Origin: Schlesneria paludicola DSM 18645 | Lineage (GTDB): Bacteria; Planctomycetota; Planctomycetia; Planctomycetales; Planctomycetaceae | Direction of reading: 5' to 3' | Length of the DNA stretch: 64,000 nucleotides | Assembly: GCF_000255655.1 (NCBI RefSeq) | Contig: NZ_JH636436.1 | Location: 99,636-163,635 of the forward strand | Shown: one piece after another, positions 54,067 to 62,354 of the stretch | Position numbering within the stretch: the stretch's first letter is position 1 | Layout of the letters: every line of letters begins with the position of its first letter | Translations under genes and position numbers: made by a program | Notes under the pieces: model-generated | What the model was told of the DNA's origin: nothing | The model's database searches: none | The model's input: only the letters and a program-made list of their open reading frames with translations

Positions 54067-54420
54067 ATGGCCAGCGGCGACAAAGTGAACCTGTTGCAGG
54101 GGACACTCGACATGTTGATCCTCAAATCGCTCCACGCGCGGCGGCGACATGGATACGAGATCACGCGTTGGATTCAATCGACTAGCGACGACGTGTTGAC
54201 GATTGAAGAAGGATCGCTTTATCCGGCGCTGCATCGACTGGAACGGCGGGGCTGGATCACGTGCGAATGGGGGCTCTCGGAATCCAACCGACGTGCCAAA
54301 TTCTATGAGCTTTCTCGAACGGGCAAAACGCAACTGGTTCGTGAAGTGGACTCGTGGAACATCATCGTGAAGGGGATTACGCAGATCCTGGATGCGAAGG
54401 TCCTGGAGGCGACGACATGA
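54067..54420 (+). CDS. PadR-family transcriptional regulator
   Basis: A 117-residue winged-helix regulator. ATG at 54067 has GGAG eight bases upstream. Family signature LLQGTLDMLILKSLHARRRHGYEITRWIQ (helix 1-2), then IEEGSLYPALHRLERRGWITCEWGLSESNRRAKFYELSRTGKTQL (recognition helix and wing). The C-terminal helix (VREVDSWNIIVKGITQIL) is the dimerisation arm. It is first in an operon and overlaps the next gene by four bases (ATGA). PadR proteins of this type usually control the membrane protein or permease encoded next to them. An operator-like repeat lies just upstream. Confidence 0.95.
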   Translation: MASGDKVNLLQGTLDMLILKSLHARRRHGYEITRWIQSTSDDVLTIEEGSLYPALHRLERRGWITCEWGLSESNRRAKFYELSRTGKTQLVREVDSWNIIVKGITQILDAKVLEATT

Positions 54421-55409
54421 TTCCAAAGCTGATTTCCAATCTGTTTGACTACCTTCGGACACCCGCGGCGCGATCGGCACAAGAGTTTGGTGACGCGATC
54501 GAAGACGAGATCGCATTTCATCTGGCCGAGCGGACGGATGAAAACGTCGCGCGGGGGATGTCGCCCGAGCAGGCTCGTCGGGAGGCGATGGCGAGTTTCG
54601 GTGACGCCTCAAAAATTGCCGCGCAGTGTCATCGCGAGGCGGTTCATAGTTTGGCGCTGTGGCATCGGGTGCATCTGGGGATGACGGCCTGTCTCGCCGT
54701 GTCGGTGGCGGCTCTCTGGTTTGGGGCCTCGAAACGGGCACTCCGAGTCCCCACGTTGGAGCTTGCTCAGCTACCTCCTGGCATCGCCACGATGCTCGCG
54801 CATGACTGGACAGGCGATCTGACGGGTCGGATCGTGGATGAAGAAGGGCGACCGATTCCGAATGCACAGGTTCTGGCCGTCGTGAAAACGTGGCCAGACC
54901 AGTCGTACTTCCAGCGGGCGTTTGTGACCGCAACCAATGCGGGTGGTCAATTTTCGATTGAGAATGTGCATCCGATCGATGAACTCTACGAATGTCAATT
55001 GGCGGTCATTGCTGAAAAGCGGTTGCTGAAGTCGGCCTACTATGGAAATCAGCATGGGACATTTACTCCGGTCACGTTGCAGTTGCCCCCCGCTTCGAGT
55101 TTGACTCTGCGCGTCGAGTCGGACCGTGGTGAAACACTGGCCGGGGTCGACGTGCTGCCGCATCGGCGTGTCGAACCGGGCGGCGAACAGCATCAAGTCT
55201 ATTTCGACAGTGCGCAGTCGATCATTTCTCAGACCGACCGGGAAGGGTGCGCAACGCTTCCGTACTTTTCGTCAGGTGATATCGCCACGGTTCTGCTGCG
55301 CGGCAAGACGGGTGAGTGGCAAACACACGATGTGACCGTCCCCGCTGCGGGCGAGACGATCACGATCCGGATGATGTCAGTTCCGGCTTCCCCATCAGAG
55401 GAGTCTTAG
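54417..55409 (+). CDS. PadR-partner membrane protein: HAAS-like N-domain plus Ig-like domain
   Basis: A 330-residue protein. The N-terminal 75 residues (FGDAIEDEIAFHLAERTDENVARGMSPEQARREAMASFGDASKIAAQCH) match the helical prefix/HAAS-type module found on permeases co-encoded with PadR regulators. A single membrane helix follows near 88-105 (LGMTACLAVSVAALWFGAS). The rest is predicted extracytoplasmic: GDLTGRIVDEEGRPIPNAQVLAVV is a carboxypeptidase-regulatory (Ig-like, CarboxypepD_reg) repeat, with a second repeat near SLTLRVESDRGETLAGVDVLPHR. The usual FtsX permease part is absent and is replaced by this Ig-like part. The gene is translationally coupled to padR and one base from the hydrolase gene that follows. 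Confidence 0.85.
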   Translation: MIPKLISNLFDYLRTPAARSAQEFGDAIEDEIAFHLAERTDENVARGMSPEQARREAMASFGDASKIAAQCHREAVHSLALWHRVHLGMTACLAVSVAALWFGASKRALRVPTLELAQLPPGIATMLAHDWTGDLTGRIVDEEGRPIPNAQVLAVVKTWPDQSYFQRAFVTATNAGGQFSIENVHPIDELYECQLAVIAEKRLLKSAYYGNQHGTFTPVTLQLPPASSLTLRVESDRGETLAGVDVLPHRRVEPGGEQHQVYFDSAQSIISQTDREGCATLPYFSSGDIATVLLRGKTGEWQTHDVTVPAAGETITIRMMSVPASPSEES

Positions 55410-55410
55410 G

Positions 55411-56718
55411 ATGTTTGAAGTGTCTTGCAGGATTACTGCGATGGTCGTACTGGTGGTCTATTCCACAGGGGTACTGTTTGCCGCGGACGCGCCGACCGAC
55501 GTGCTGGTCGAAGACAGCTTTGAATCGGGAACCAAAGAGCCCGACGGCTGGCAGCGCGACGGCGATGTTTCGAGTGTGAGATACGTCTATGACAAGTCGG
55601 CCGGATCGGAAGGGAGCCGCAGTCTGGGCCTTCAAAAGGCCGAGAATCGGTACTTTCCGATTGCCGGGTGGTCGAAGTCATTCACGCACAATCGAGCGGA
55701 GTCGACGCTCGCCCTGACCGCCAAAGTCAAGGCGGCGAAAGTGACGAAGGCGGTGATCGACGTCCTGTACTTCGATCAGGCCGGAAAGCCTCTTTCGCAT
55801 GAGTGGGCCGTCTATATCGGTCAGAAAGAACCGAAAGATCCGATCGTGACACACGACTGGAAGTCGTACCGAGGGACCACACAGATTCCCGAAGGGACGA
55901 AATCGATCAAGATTGCCTTCCAGATCTATGGGCCAGGTAAAGTCTGGTTTGATGAGCTGAAAGCGAGCTATCTCGATTCTGATGGACAGGTTCCGACGGA
56001 CGTGTCTGCGAACGAGGGGGGACGCCCGGCAAGTGTGTCCGGCACGAGCGAGCCGCCAACGCCGATCGAGCTCACCGTCCCGTCCGGAGGTTCGACCAGC
56101 TACGTTTTGATCAAGCCGGACGCGAGCGCAAAACCTCCGGCAGACGGGTTTCCGTTGCTGATCGTGCTGCCAGGTGGAGATGGTTCGATCGAGTTTCATC
56201 CGTTTATCCGTGAGATTCATCGGCAAGGGCTGGGTGGCCGGTTTGTCGTTGCGCAGATGATCGCACCGCCTCAAATCGTCTGGCCCACTCAATCGTCGAC
56301 CCATCGTGTGGCGGCGACCGAAGCCTCGATCGAGGCAATCATTGCCGATGTTCGTCAGCGATGCGGGCACGATCCGAATCGCGTCTATGCGCTCGGTTGG
56401 TCTTCCAGTGGTCCCGCCGTGTATGCCACCGTGCTTCAGGAAAAGACGCCACTCGCCGGTGCGTTCATCGCAATGTCCGTCTTCAAACCGGATCAGTTGC
56501 CGCCGATCACAAATGCAAAAGGCCGTCGGATTTATCTGCTGCATTCGCCTGCGGACAAAATCTGTCCGTATTCAATGGCGCAAGATGCGAAAAACAGACT
56601 CACGAGCTCAGGTGCCATGGTGACTCTTGTGGACTATGACGGAGGTCACGGCTGGCAAGGTTCCGTTTTTGACAACATTCGCGCGGGGATCGACTGGCTG
56701 CAAGCATCACCAAAATAA
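55411..56718 (+). CDS. Exported alpha/beta hydrolase with N-terminal carbohydrate-binding-like domain
   Basis: A 435-residue secreted protein. ATG at 55411 has AGGAG near -13. Signal peptide 1-25 (ITAMVVLVVYSTGVLFAADA). Residues 30-190 form a beta-sandwich (VLVEDSFESGTKEPDGWQRDGDVS...AFQIYGPGKVWFDELKASYLD) resembling carbohydrate-binding modules. The C-terminal half is an alpha/beta hydrolase: FPLLIVLPGG (oxyanion region), nucleophile Ser in YALGWSSSGPAVY, Asp in LLHSPADKICPYSMA and His in YDGGHGWQG. Esterase or peptidase of phospholipase/carboxylesterase type is likely. Third gene of the PadR operon (1-base gap), so the regulator controls an envelope or extracellular hydrolase. Confidence 0.88.
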   Translation: MFEVSCRITAMVVLVVYSTGVLFAADAPTDVLVEDSFESGTKEPDGWQRDGDVSSVRYVYDKSAGSEGSRSLGLQKAENRYFPIAGWSKSFTHNRAESTLALTAKVKAAKVTKAVIDVLYFDQAGKPLSHEWAVYIGQKEPKDPIVTHDWKSYRGTTQIPEGTKSIKIAFQIYGPGKVWFDELKASYLDSDGQVPTDVSANEGGRPASVSGTSEPPTPIELTVPSGGSTSYVLIKPDASAKPPADGFPLLIVLPGGDGSIEFHPFIREIHRQGLGGRFVVAQMIAPPQIVWPTQSSTHRVAATEASIEAIIADVRQRCGHDPNRVYALGWSSSGPAVYATVLQEKTPLAGAFIAMSVFKPDQLPPITNAKGRRIYLLHSPADKICPYSMAQDAKNRLTSSGAMVTLVDYDGGHGWQGSVFDNIRAGIDWLQASPK

Positions 56719-56729
56719 CACAAGAACAC

Positions 56730-56842
56730 TCTTTGTCTGAACCTCCGTGTCTCCCTTACCCCCGCTGGATCCACCTGTACGTTTCGCGTACTTCGGGCGT
56801 GCATTGGTGGTAAGGGAGGCACAGAGACGCGGAGACACAGAG
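56730..56842. repeat. Family C inverted-repeat element
   Basis: Left arm 56730-56760 (ctctttgtct...cctccgtgtctcccttacc) pairs with 56809-56842 (ggtaagggaggcacagagac...acacagag). The core 'ccacctgtacgtttcgcgta' then 'cttcgggcgtgcattggtgg' matches the copy at 12966. It lies between two converging genes, like that copy. Confidence 0.82.
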
Positions 56843-56857
56843 GGGATGGAAAGGGTT

Positions 56858-57733
56858 CTATGGCGCGTCCGTTGGTTCGAGTTCGGCGCGGAGGAGGGGG
56901 TGGTCGGAGGCTGAGTTGTTGATGAGAGCGGCGGAGATCGTTTTCAAGCCGCGGGTGAAGATCCAGTCGATCCCCTGGCTGGGCAGCGTGTCGGGGATGG
57001 AATCGTGCAGGGGGCTGTGGACGCCGGGGCTTTCGCGCAAGTGGACGAGTAACGGATCGTCGGCGGTCGTGTTCAAATCGCCCATCAGGATACAGGGCGG
57101 CTGAAGGCTCTGGAACAGATCGATGACCGCTTGCAGTTGTTGTCGTCGGTCTTTTTCCCGGTCGATGTGCACGGCGATCACGCGAACGTCGGTCGCTTGC
57201 AGTTTGATGTTGGCGAGAATGGCATTTCGATAGGCTTTGCCGCGCGTGTTGACCAGAGGGATGCGCAGCACCGAGTTGACCGGAATGCGGTGGATTAATC
57301 CATTTCCGAATTGGTCGGACCACCATTGCTGTTCCGTTGGTGCGAAGACCCAACCTCCTTCATTCGTGTCCACCAAGGCTGCCGCCTGATTGGGTTGACG
57401 TGCATCCGATTGGGCTCGGACCTCGTACAAGCCAGCGAAATCCACGCCTTCCAGCAGTTTTGCGATCCGGGAAAGGTCGCGCACGCCGTCCGTGCCTTTC
57501 CCGCTATGGATGTTGAAACTGGCCAGGGTCAGTCTTGCGGGGGCTTGCCGCAGCGTCTTGGTCGTGACGCTCTGCGGCAATGGACTGGTCATATCCGCAG
57601 GACGTCGCTCCGCACCGTCCCAGGCGATCAGGCCGACAAGAGTCACTGTCAGGCCGAGCACGACTGCCTTCCAGCGCGGTGAGGTGACAGTCGAGGCGGG
57701 TGTCATGGGAGTGTCTCGCATCTCTCGGGCCAT
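56858..57733 (-). CDS. Endonuclease/exonuclease/phosphatase (EEP) family protein
   Basis: A 291-residue membrane-anchored EEP-fold hydrolase. Candidate starts are ATG at 57733, 57721 and 57706; 57733 is chosen with AGGA about 14 bases upstream, but the choice is weak. A membrane helix lies at about 20-38 (WKAVVLGLTVTLVGLIAWDGA). The EEP core starts LTLASFNIHSGKGTDGVRDLSRIAKLLEGVDFAGLYEVR (Asn and Glu), continues with VRVIAVHIDREKDRRQQLQ (His), PPCILMGDLNTTADDPLL (DxN) and QGIDWIFT plus NNSASDHPLLRAEL (SDH). All catalytic motifs are present. Phosphodiesterase, phosphatase or nuclease activity is possible. Monocistronic; 5' side is a long gap leading to the pilin-like gene. Confidence 0.85.
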   Translation of the reverse strand: MAREMRDTPMTPASTVTSPRWKAVVLGLTVTLVGLIAWDGAERRPADMTSPLPQSVTTKTLRQAPARLTLASFNIHSGKGTDGVRDLSRIAKLLEGVDFAGLYEVRAQSDARQPNQAAALVDTNEGGWVFAPTEQQWWSDQFGNGLIHRIPVNSVLRIPLVNTRGKAYRNAILANIKLQATDVRVIAVHIDREKDRRQQLQAVIDLFQSLQPPCILMGDLNTTADDPLLVHLRESPGVHSPLHDSIPDTLPSQGIDWIFTRGLKTISAALINNSASDHPLLRAELEPTDAP

Positions 57734-58400
57734 CGCGGTTTTCTGTTCCTGTCGATGAACGCCATCGGCAGCGTTGGTTAGTCCAAATTCATTGCGACAC
57801 GTTCGGTCGGGCACTGTGTCCCAAACTGGTTCTGGCCTGTCAACGTGGGTTGGATCGCCCGTCGTTGCATTGGGCAATCTCTTGCGTCTCGAAGAATGCG
57901 ATGAGATCCGGTTCAGGTGAATGGTTGGCCTGGCAGGCGTTCACGAAAATTGGCGTGTTCGACCCGGCTCGTCGGGACGCGGAGGCCTTCTGGGGGTTGA
58001 GCTGGTGGAACGGCTGGGCCCTTCGGCTCGCAGGAAATACCACGGTTGGCTGACATTGGCATCCCCCGTACTTTCCTCTGACGAGCAGAAATCCGTCACG
58101 GCGTTGCTCGAGGGGGGGGAATGCCCGCTTTTGTCGGGTGGTTTCACTGTCGGAATTCCATGTTGCCCAATTGCCGCATCGCCACGGCCGCGGAGGTGCG
58201 CTGTAACGGTCTTGTGGGAAATGTTTTGCGTTGATCTGTGTCGCAAGGGCGTTGCGTTCGGGCATCATTGCGGGGCGGTGCGGTCAAGGTGTGTATCGGG
58301 CTCTTTACATTTTTCTTTTCGTATCACAAGTCTTTTTATGTCAGTCTGTTGCGTTCTAATTGTTGTTGTTTTCTTGCCCATTTTGTTCAGGTTCCGCAGC
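57734..58400. other. Long gene-free interval upstream of the pilin-like gene
   Basis: Between the divergent EEP and pilin-like genes. The right part (from about 58300) is notably richer in A and T and is where the sigma-54-type promoter at 58401-58420 begins. I see no coding frame with family similarity; the frames that cross it have atypical composition. Confidence 0.4.
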
Positions 58401-58420
58401 TTTGGCATTCAGTCTGCTTT
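58401..58420 (+). promoter_or_regulatory. Candidate sigma-54 (RpoN) promoter of the pilin-like gene
   Basis: TTGGCATTCAGTCTGCTTT has the invariant GG (58404-58405) and GC (58416-58417) separated by exactly ten bases, with TTGGCA at -24 and TGCTTT at -12, a good visual fit to the sigma-54 consensus. It predicts transcription starting about 80 bases before the ATG at 58510. No upstream activator site was identified. Confidence 0.45.
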
Positions 58421-58509
58421 ACACCTGATCATCCTGCGAAACACCAAGCAACGACAACAAATAACGCAGACAACAGTTTCACTTGAGTCCTCAGAAAGGA
58501 ACTCCCGCC

Positions 58510-58815
58510 ATGAACGCACTATTTGTCAGCCTGATGAATGATGAAGCCGGTTTTGTGATCTCGGCCGAACTGGTGATCGTCGCCACGGTCGCGGTGTTGT
58601 CGATGATCGTCGGACTGTCGGAAGTCGGCATCAACGTGAATAACGAACTGGAAGACGTCGGGTCGTCGATCGGTGCCATGAATCAGACGTTCAATCTGCA
58701 AGGGACGACCGGACATCAGTCGATGGTTGGCGGCAGCATGTTCCAGGATCGTCTGGACTATTGCGATGAATCGTGCGACGTCGTCGCTGGCAGCCACATC
58801 GACTACGAACAGTAA
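58510..58815 (+). CDS. Small Flp/type IV pilin-like protein
   Basis: A 101-residue protein. ATG at 58510 has AAAGGA about 11 bases upstream. The N-terminus MNALFVSLMNDEAGFVISAELVIVATVAVLSMIVGLSEVGI is a pilin-like segment: a short polar leader, a Gly-Phe pair, Glu near +5, then a long hydrophobic helix, as in Flp-type pilins. The rest is hydrophilic and ends with paired Cys (DYCDESCDVVAG). Planctomycetes carry many such short proteins, often wrongly annotated as branched-chain amino acid aminotransferases. Preceded by a candidate sigma-54 promoter and followed by a strong terminator, so it is transcribed alone. No prepilin peptidase or secretion gene is adjacent. Confidence 0.85.
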   Translation: MNALFVSLMNDEAGFVISAELVIVATVAVLSMIVGLSEVGINVNNELEDVGSSIGAMNQTFNLQGTTGHQSMVGGSMFQDRLDYCDESCDVVAGSHIDYEQ

Positions 58816-58953
58816 TCGATCTTGTTGGAACAGAACGGTTTATCTCTCTCTGGCTTTGCACTCAACGGTCTGTCACTGCACCTGACGACGCTTTCTGATC
58901 GCTAAGGCCTGCACCCGGCCTGGGGATCGGATCATCGAAAACGCACCGCCTGA

Positions 58954-58993
58954 CCCACGAGGGCGACTGGAACTTTCCGGTCGCCCTCGTGGG
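58954..58993 (+). terminator. Terminator downstream of the pilin-like gene
   Basis: CCCACGAGGGCGAC (58954-58967) pairs perfectly with GTCGCCCTCGTGGG (58980-58993), a 14-bp GC-rich stem with a 12-nt loop, followed by catttcc. It is 139 bases past the pilin-like stop. In the remaining bases to 59232 I see nothing else nameable. Confidence 0.7.
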
Positions 58994-59232
58994 CATTTCC
59001 TGCCATAAAAATCGAGGTTTGCGTCGCCGTCGACTGTTGGAAAGGGCCGGGACGCATTGAGTTGTGCAAACCCGAGATGCTTAAGAGCTGGACTTTTTTC
59101 GGGGTTGACGCTTTGCTGGACCAAGTGTTCTTGGTTAGCATATTCGACATTACAACCGCGCGTGGGGTGCTCGGCGTTCGGCGACAGTTGCATTCAACCC
59201 ACGTGTTTGTCGCATGGATGCGGATGGACTAG

Positions 59233-60171
59233 ATGTCTGTGCTTGGCCAACAGTTCGAATCAGATCTGGCAACGTTTCGCGATCGTGTGAATGCACGATT
59301 GGCAAACTACGTGGCTCCTGAAATCGACAGCCCGAGCAAACTGAGTGAGTCGATGGCGTACAGCCTCCTCGCTGGTGGTAAGCGACTGCGTCCGATTTTG
59401 GTTCTGCTGGCATGCGAAGCGTGCGGTGGCGATAGCGACGCGGCGCTTCCGGCCGCTTGTGCCATCGAAATGATCCATACGTATTCCTTGATTCATGACG
59501 ACTTGCCCGCAATGGACGATGACGACTATCGCCGGGGGCGGCTGACGAATCACAAGGTGTATGGCGAGGCGATGGCAATTCTCGCCGGGGATGCGTTGTT
59601 GACGCTGGCCTTCGAAGTGATGGCGCGTGACATTCAGCCGGGGGGGGTTGCAGCGGCCTGTTGTGCCGATCTGGCGTCGGCGGCAGGCTGGTGCGGAATG
59701 GTTGGTGGACAGGTTGCGGACCTCGAAGCAGAACAGCAGTCGGCTGATCGACAGTTGGGTAGTGCCACGGACAATTCAGGGGAATCGGCAGGGCTTGCCC
59801 AGCTTGAAGCCATTCATCGACGTAAGACGGGGCGGTTGCTGATGTCGGCTGTCACGCTGGGAGCGCGCGTGGCCCAGGCGAAACCCGAACTGGTGAATCG
59901 ACTGGAAGAGTTCGGAAAACGCGTTGGATTGGCGTTCCAAATTGCGGATGATCTATTAGACGTGACAGGCGACGCGACCAAGCTGGGGAAGAACGTTGGC
60001 AAAGATGCCACGCTTGGCAAGATGACGTATCCCGGTTTGTTGGGGATCGATGGAAGTCGCCGGAAGGCGGATGATTTGATTGATGAAGCCTGTCGATTGC
60101 TGGAACCGTTGGGTGAACGAGCCGCTCCGCTGATGGAGCTGGCCAGATTCGTGACACGACGAGATCACTGA
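59233..60171 (+). CDS. ispA: Polyprenyl (farnesyl/geranylgeranyl) diphosphate synthase
   Basis: Condenses isopentenyl diphosphate with allylic diphosphates. The 312-residue protein has SMAYSLLAGGKRLRPILVLLACEA, the first Asp-rich motif HDDLPAMDDDDYRRGRLTNH (DDxxxxD), the second FQIADDLLDVTGD (DDxxD) and GKDATLGKMTYPGLLG. The two bulky residues before the first motif (TYSLI) suit a short-chain product (C15 or C20), which cannot be fixed by eye. ATG at 59233 starts the family core. It is followed by dxs 155 bases on, the common ispA-dxs order, so both steps of isoprenoid supply are linked. Confidence 0.93.
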   Translation: MSVLGQQFESDLATFRDRVNARLANYVAPEIDSPSKLSESMAYSLLAGGKRLRPILVLLACEACGGDSDAALPAACAIEMIHTYSLIHDDLPAMDDDDYRRGRLTNHKVYGEAMAILAGDALLTLAFEVMARDIQPGGVAAACCADLASAAGWCGMVGGQVADLEAEQQSADRQLGSATDNSGESAGLAQLEAIHRRKTGRLLMSAVTLGARVAQAKPELVNRLEEFGKRVGLAFQIADDLLDVTGDATKLGKNVGKDATLGKMTYPGLLGIDGSRRKADDLIDEACRLLEPLGERAAPLMELARFVTRRDH

Positions 60172-60326
60172 CCCATGGCAAACGAACGATTCATTTCTGG
60201 AATCCATAATTTTTGATGTTGGAAGTCGCGTCCGCGGCTCTTTTCCGACGGCCTTTGTTTTCTAATATTGCTCGAATTTTGCGATTCCGACATTTGCATA
60301 TTTCTCGATCCTGACTGGAGTCGAAG

Positions 60327-62228
60327 ATGAAGTTTGAACTGCTGCCTCGGATTCATTCACCTGCTGAATTGCGTGGTTTGACCGATCAGCAACTGGTGCA
60401 GTTGGGCGACGAGATCCGTGAGGCGCTGTGCAACGTGGTCCAGGAGCGATCCGCTCACTTCGCGAGCAACCTGGGCGTTGTGGAACTGTGTCTGGCACTG
60501 CACCTGGTTTACGATTTCTCCAAGGATCGCCTGATCTGGGACACCGGACATCAGATCTATCCTCACAAGCTGATTACGGGGCGATTCGATCGATTCTCGA
60601 CGATTCGCACCAAGGGCGGACTGATGGGTTTCCCGAACCCGAATGAAAGTCCGTTCGACCTGTTCATGACTGGGCATGCGGGCGCCAGCGTTTCGACCGT
60701 TCTCGGAATGAAAGCCGGCGATGACTTGCTCGGTCAATCCGGACGGAAATCGGTCGCGGTGATTGGCGACGGGGCGTTGCCCTCGGGCGTGGTGTTCGAA
60801 GCGATGAATAACGCCGCCGAGTTGAAGAAAGACTTGCTGGTCATCCTGAACGACAACGAAATGGGCATCTGTCCGCGTGTCGGTGGCTTAGCCAAGTACC
60901 TGGATAAGGCGCGCACCGCCCCGTTCTACAATGGCTTGAAACGCGATGTAAACTGGTTGCTGAACAAGCTGCCGGTCGTCGGAAAGCCGTCACGCGACGC
61001 CATCGGCCAGATCAAGGACGCACTGAAAGGGTTCTTGCACGGCGGCATGTTGTTCGAGGAAATGGGTTTCCGCTACATCGGTCCGGTCGACGGTCACGAT
61101 CTGTTTGCCCTGCGAAGCACGCTGGAAATGGTCAAGGAAGTCAGCGGACCTGTCTTGCTGCATGTCTTCACCAAGAAAGGGCATGGCTTCGAGCCGGCCT
61201 GCGAAGATCCGGTCATGTTCCATGCACCGCCGCCATTCGTGCGGAATAAGAACAACGAAGTGGTGTCGGTCAGCAAGTCCACATCGCGTGCCTATACGAA
61301 CACGATGAGCGACGCGATCTATGACGCGATGCACCGTGATTCCAAGGTCTGTGTGCTGACGGCGGCCATGTGCGAAGGAAACAAGCTCGGCCGGGTCCGT
61401 CAGGAATTCCCCGATCGTTTCTTCGATACGGGCATCTGCGAAGCGCACACTGTTGCGTTTGCCGGCGGAATGGCGAAGAGTGGTCTGCGGCCGATTGTCA
61501 ACATTTACAGCACATTCTTGCAACGTAGTTTCGACCACATCTTTCAGGAAGTCGCGCTGCAGAACCTGCCCGTCACGTTCTGTCTCGATCGCGGCGGTCT
61601 GGCCGGTCCGGATGGACCGACACATCACGGCGTGTTCGACAACAGCTATATGCGAATCTTCCCGAATATGACGGTGATGGCACCTGGTGACGAACTTGAC
61701 GTCGCCCCAATGTTGGATTTCGCGCTCGCCCACAACGGGCCGACGTCGATTCGGTATCCCAAGGCCAATGTCGAGCATGTCGAACGACCGGAAGCACCGA
61801 TCGAGCTCGGTAAAGCCGAAGTCTGGCGCTGGGGCGAAGACGGGATGTTCATTGCCTTCGGTTCAATGTTTACGACCTGTGTCGCCGCCGCCGAGCGTCT
61901 GCGAGTCGAAGAGGGGTTGGACGTGGGCGTCATCAATGCCCGCTTTGCCAAGCCGATCGATCGTGCCACAATTTTCCGCGCGATGGAAGAAACGGCATTC
62001 CAGATTACCGTCGAAGAAAATACCGTCTGCGGTGGTTTCGGTTCGGCCGTCCTGGAAGCGTGCAATGCGGCAGGCGTCAGCACGGCCAATTTGAAGGTGC
62101 TCGGAATTCCCGATCGCTTCATTGAGCACGGTGAACGCGACGAGCTGCTGGCAGACATTGGTTTGGACGTCGATAGCCTGATGGCAACGGCCGTTGCCAT
62201 GTCCGATCGAGGAACGCTGGTCGAATAA
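60327..62228 (+). CDS. dxs: 1-deoxy-D-xylulose-5-phosphate synthase
   Basis: Thiamine-diphosphate enzyme making DXP from pyruvate and glyceraldehyde 3-phosphate, the first step of the MEP pathway. The 633-residue protein has the core SAHFASNLGVVELCLALH, WDTGHQIYPHKLITGR, GHAGASVSTVLGM, the ThDP motif VAVIGDGALPSGVVFEAMNNAA...LNDNEM (GDG-N), FRYIGPVDGHD, the transketolase-type pyrimidine domain GICEAHTVAFAGGMAKSGLRP (catalytic Glu) and DRGGLAGPDGPTHHGVFDNSYMR. GGAG lies nine bases before ATG 60327. Full length for the family. Confidence 0.97.
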   Translation: MKFELLPRIHSPAELRGLTDQQLVQLGDEIREALCNVVQERSAHFASNLGVVELCLALHLVYDFSKDRLIWDTGHQIYPHKLITGRFDRFSTIRTKGGLMGFPNPNESPFDLFMTGHAGASVSTVLGMKAGDDLLGQSGRKSVAVIGDGALPSGVVFEAMNNAAELKKDLLVILNDNEMGICPRVGGLAKYLDKARTAPFYNGLKRDVNWLLNKLPVVGKPSRDAIGQIKDALKGFLHGGMLFEEMGFRYIGPVDGHDLFALRSTLEMVKEVSGPVLLHVFTKKGHGFEPACEDPVMFHAPPPFVRNKNNEVVSVSKSTSRAYTNTMSDAIYDAMHRDSKVCVLTAAMCEGNKLGRVRQEFPDRFFDTGICEAHTVAFAGGMAKSGLRPIVNIYSTFLQRSFDHIFQEVALQNLPVTFCLDRGGLAGPDGPTHHGVFDNSYMRIFPNMTVMAPGDELDVAPMLDFALAHNGPTSIRYPKANVEHVERPEAPIELGKAEVWRWGEDGMFIAFGSMFTTCVAAAERLRVEEGLDVGVINARFAKPIDRATIFRAMEETAFQITVEENTVCGGFGSAVLEACNAAGVSTANLKVLGIPDRFIEHGERDELLADIGLDVDSLMATAVAMSDRGTLVE

Positions 62229-62354
62229 GATGGATCAAGGGATGTTTGAATGGTTGCTGCGTGGGACGCGGCAACTTTCAAGCAAAGTGCCATTCGGACA
62301 CGGTAGGCTTTGAACGCGTTTTGGTTTGAACAGCGTGCAAAAAGGATGTTGGCC

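Noticed and set aside
57840-58541. Open frames between the EEP protein and the pilin-like gene.
   Set aside because: No domain similarity, no good ribosome binding site, and they overlap the probable promoter of the pilin-like gene.
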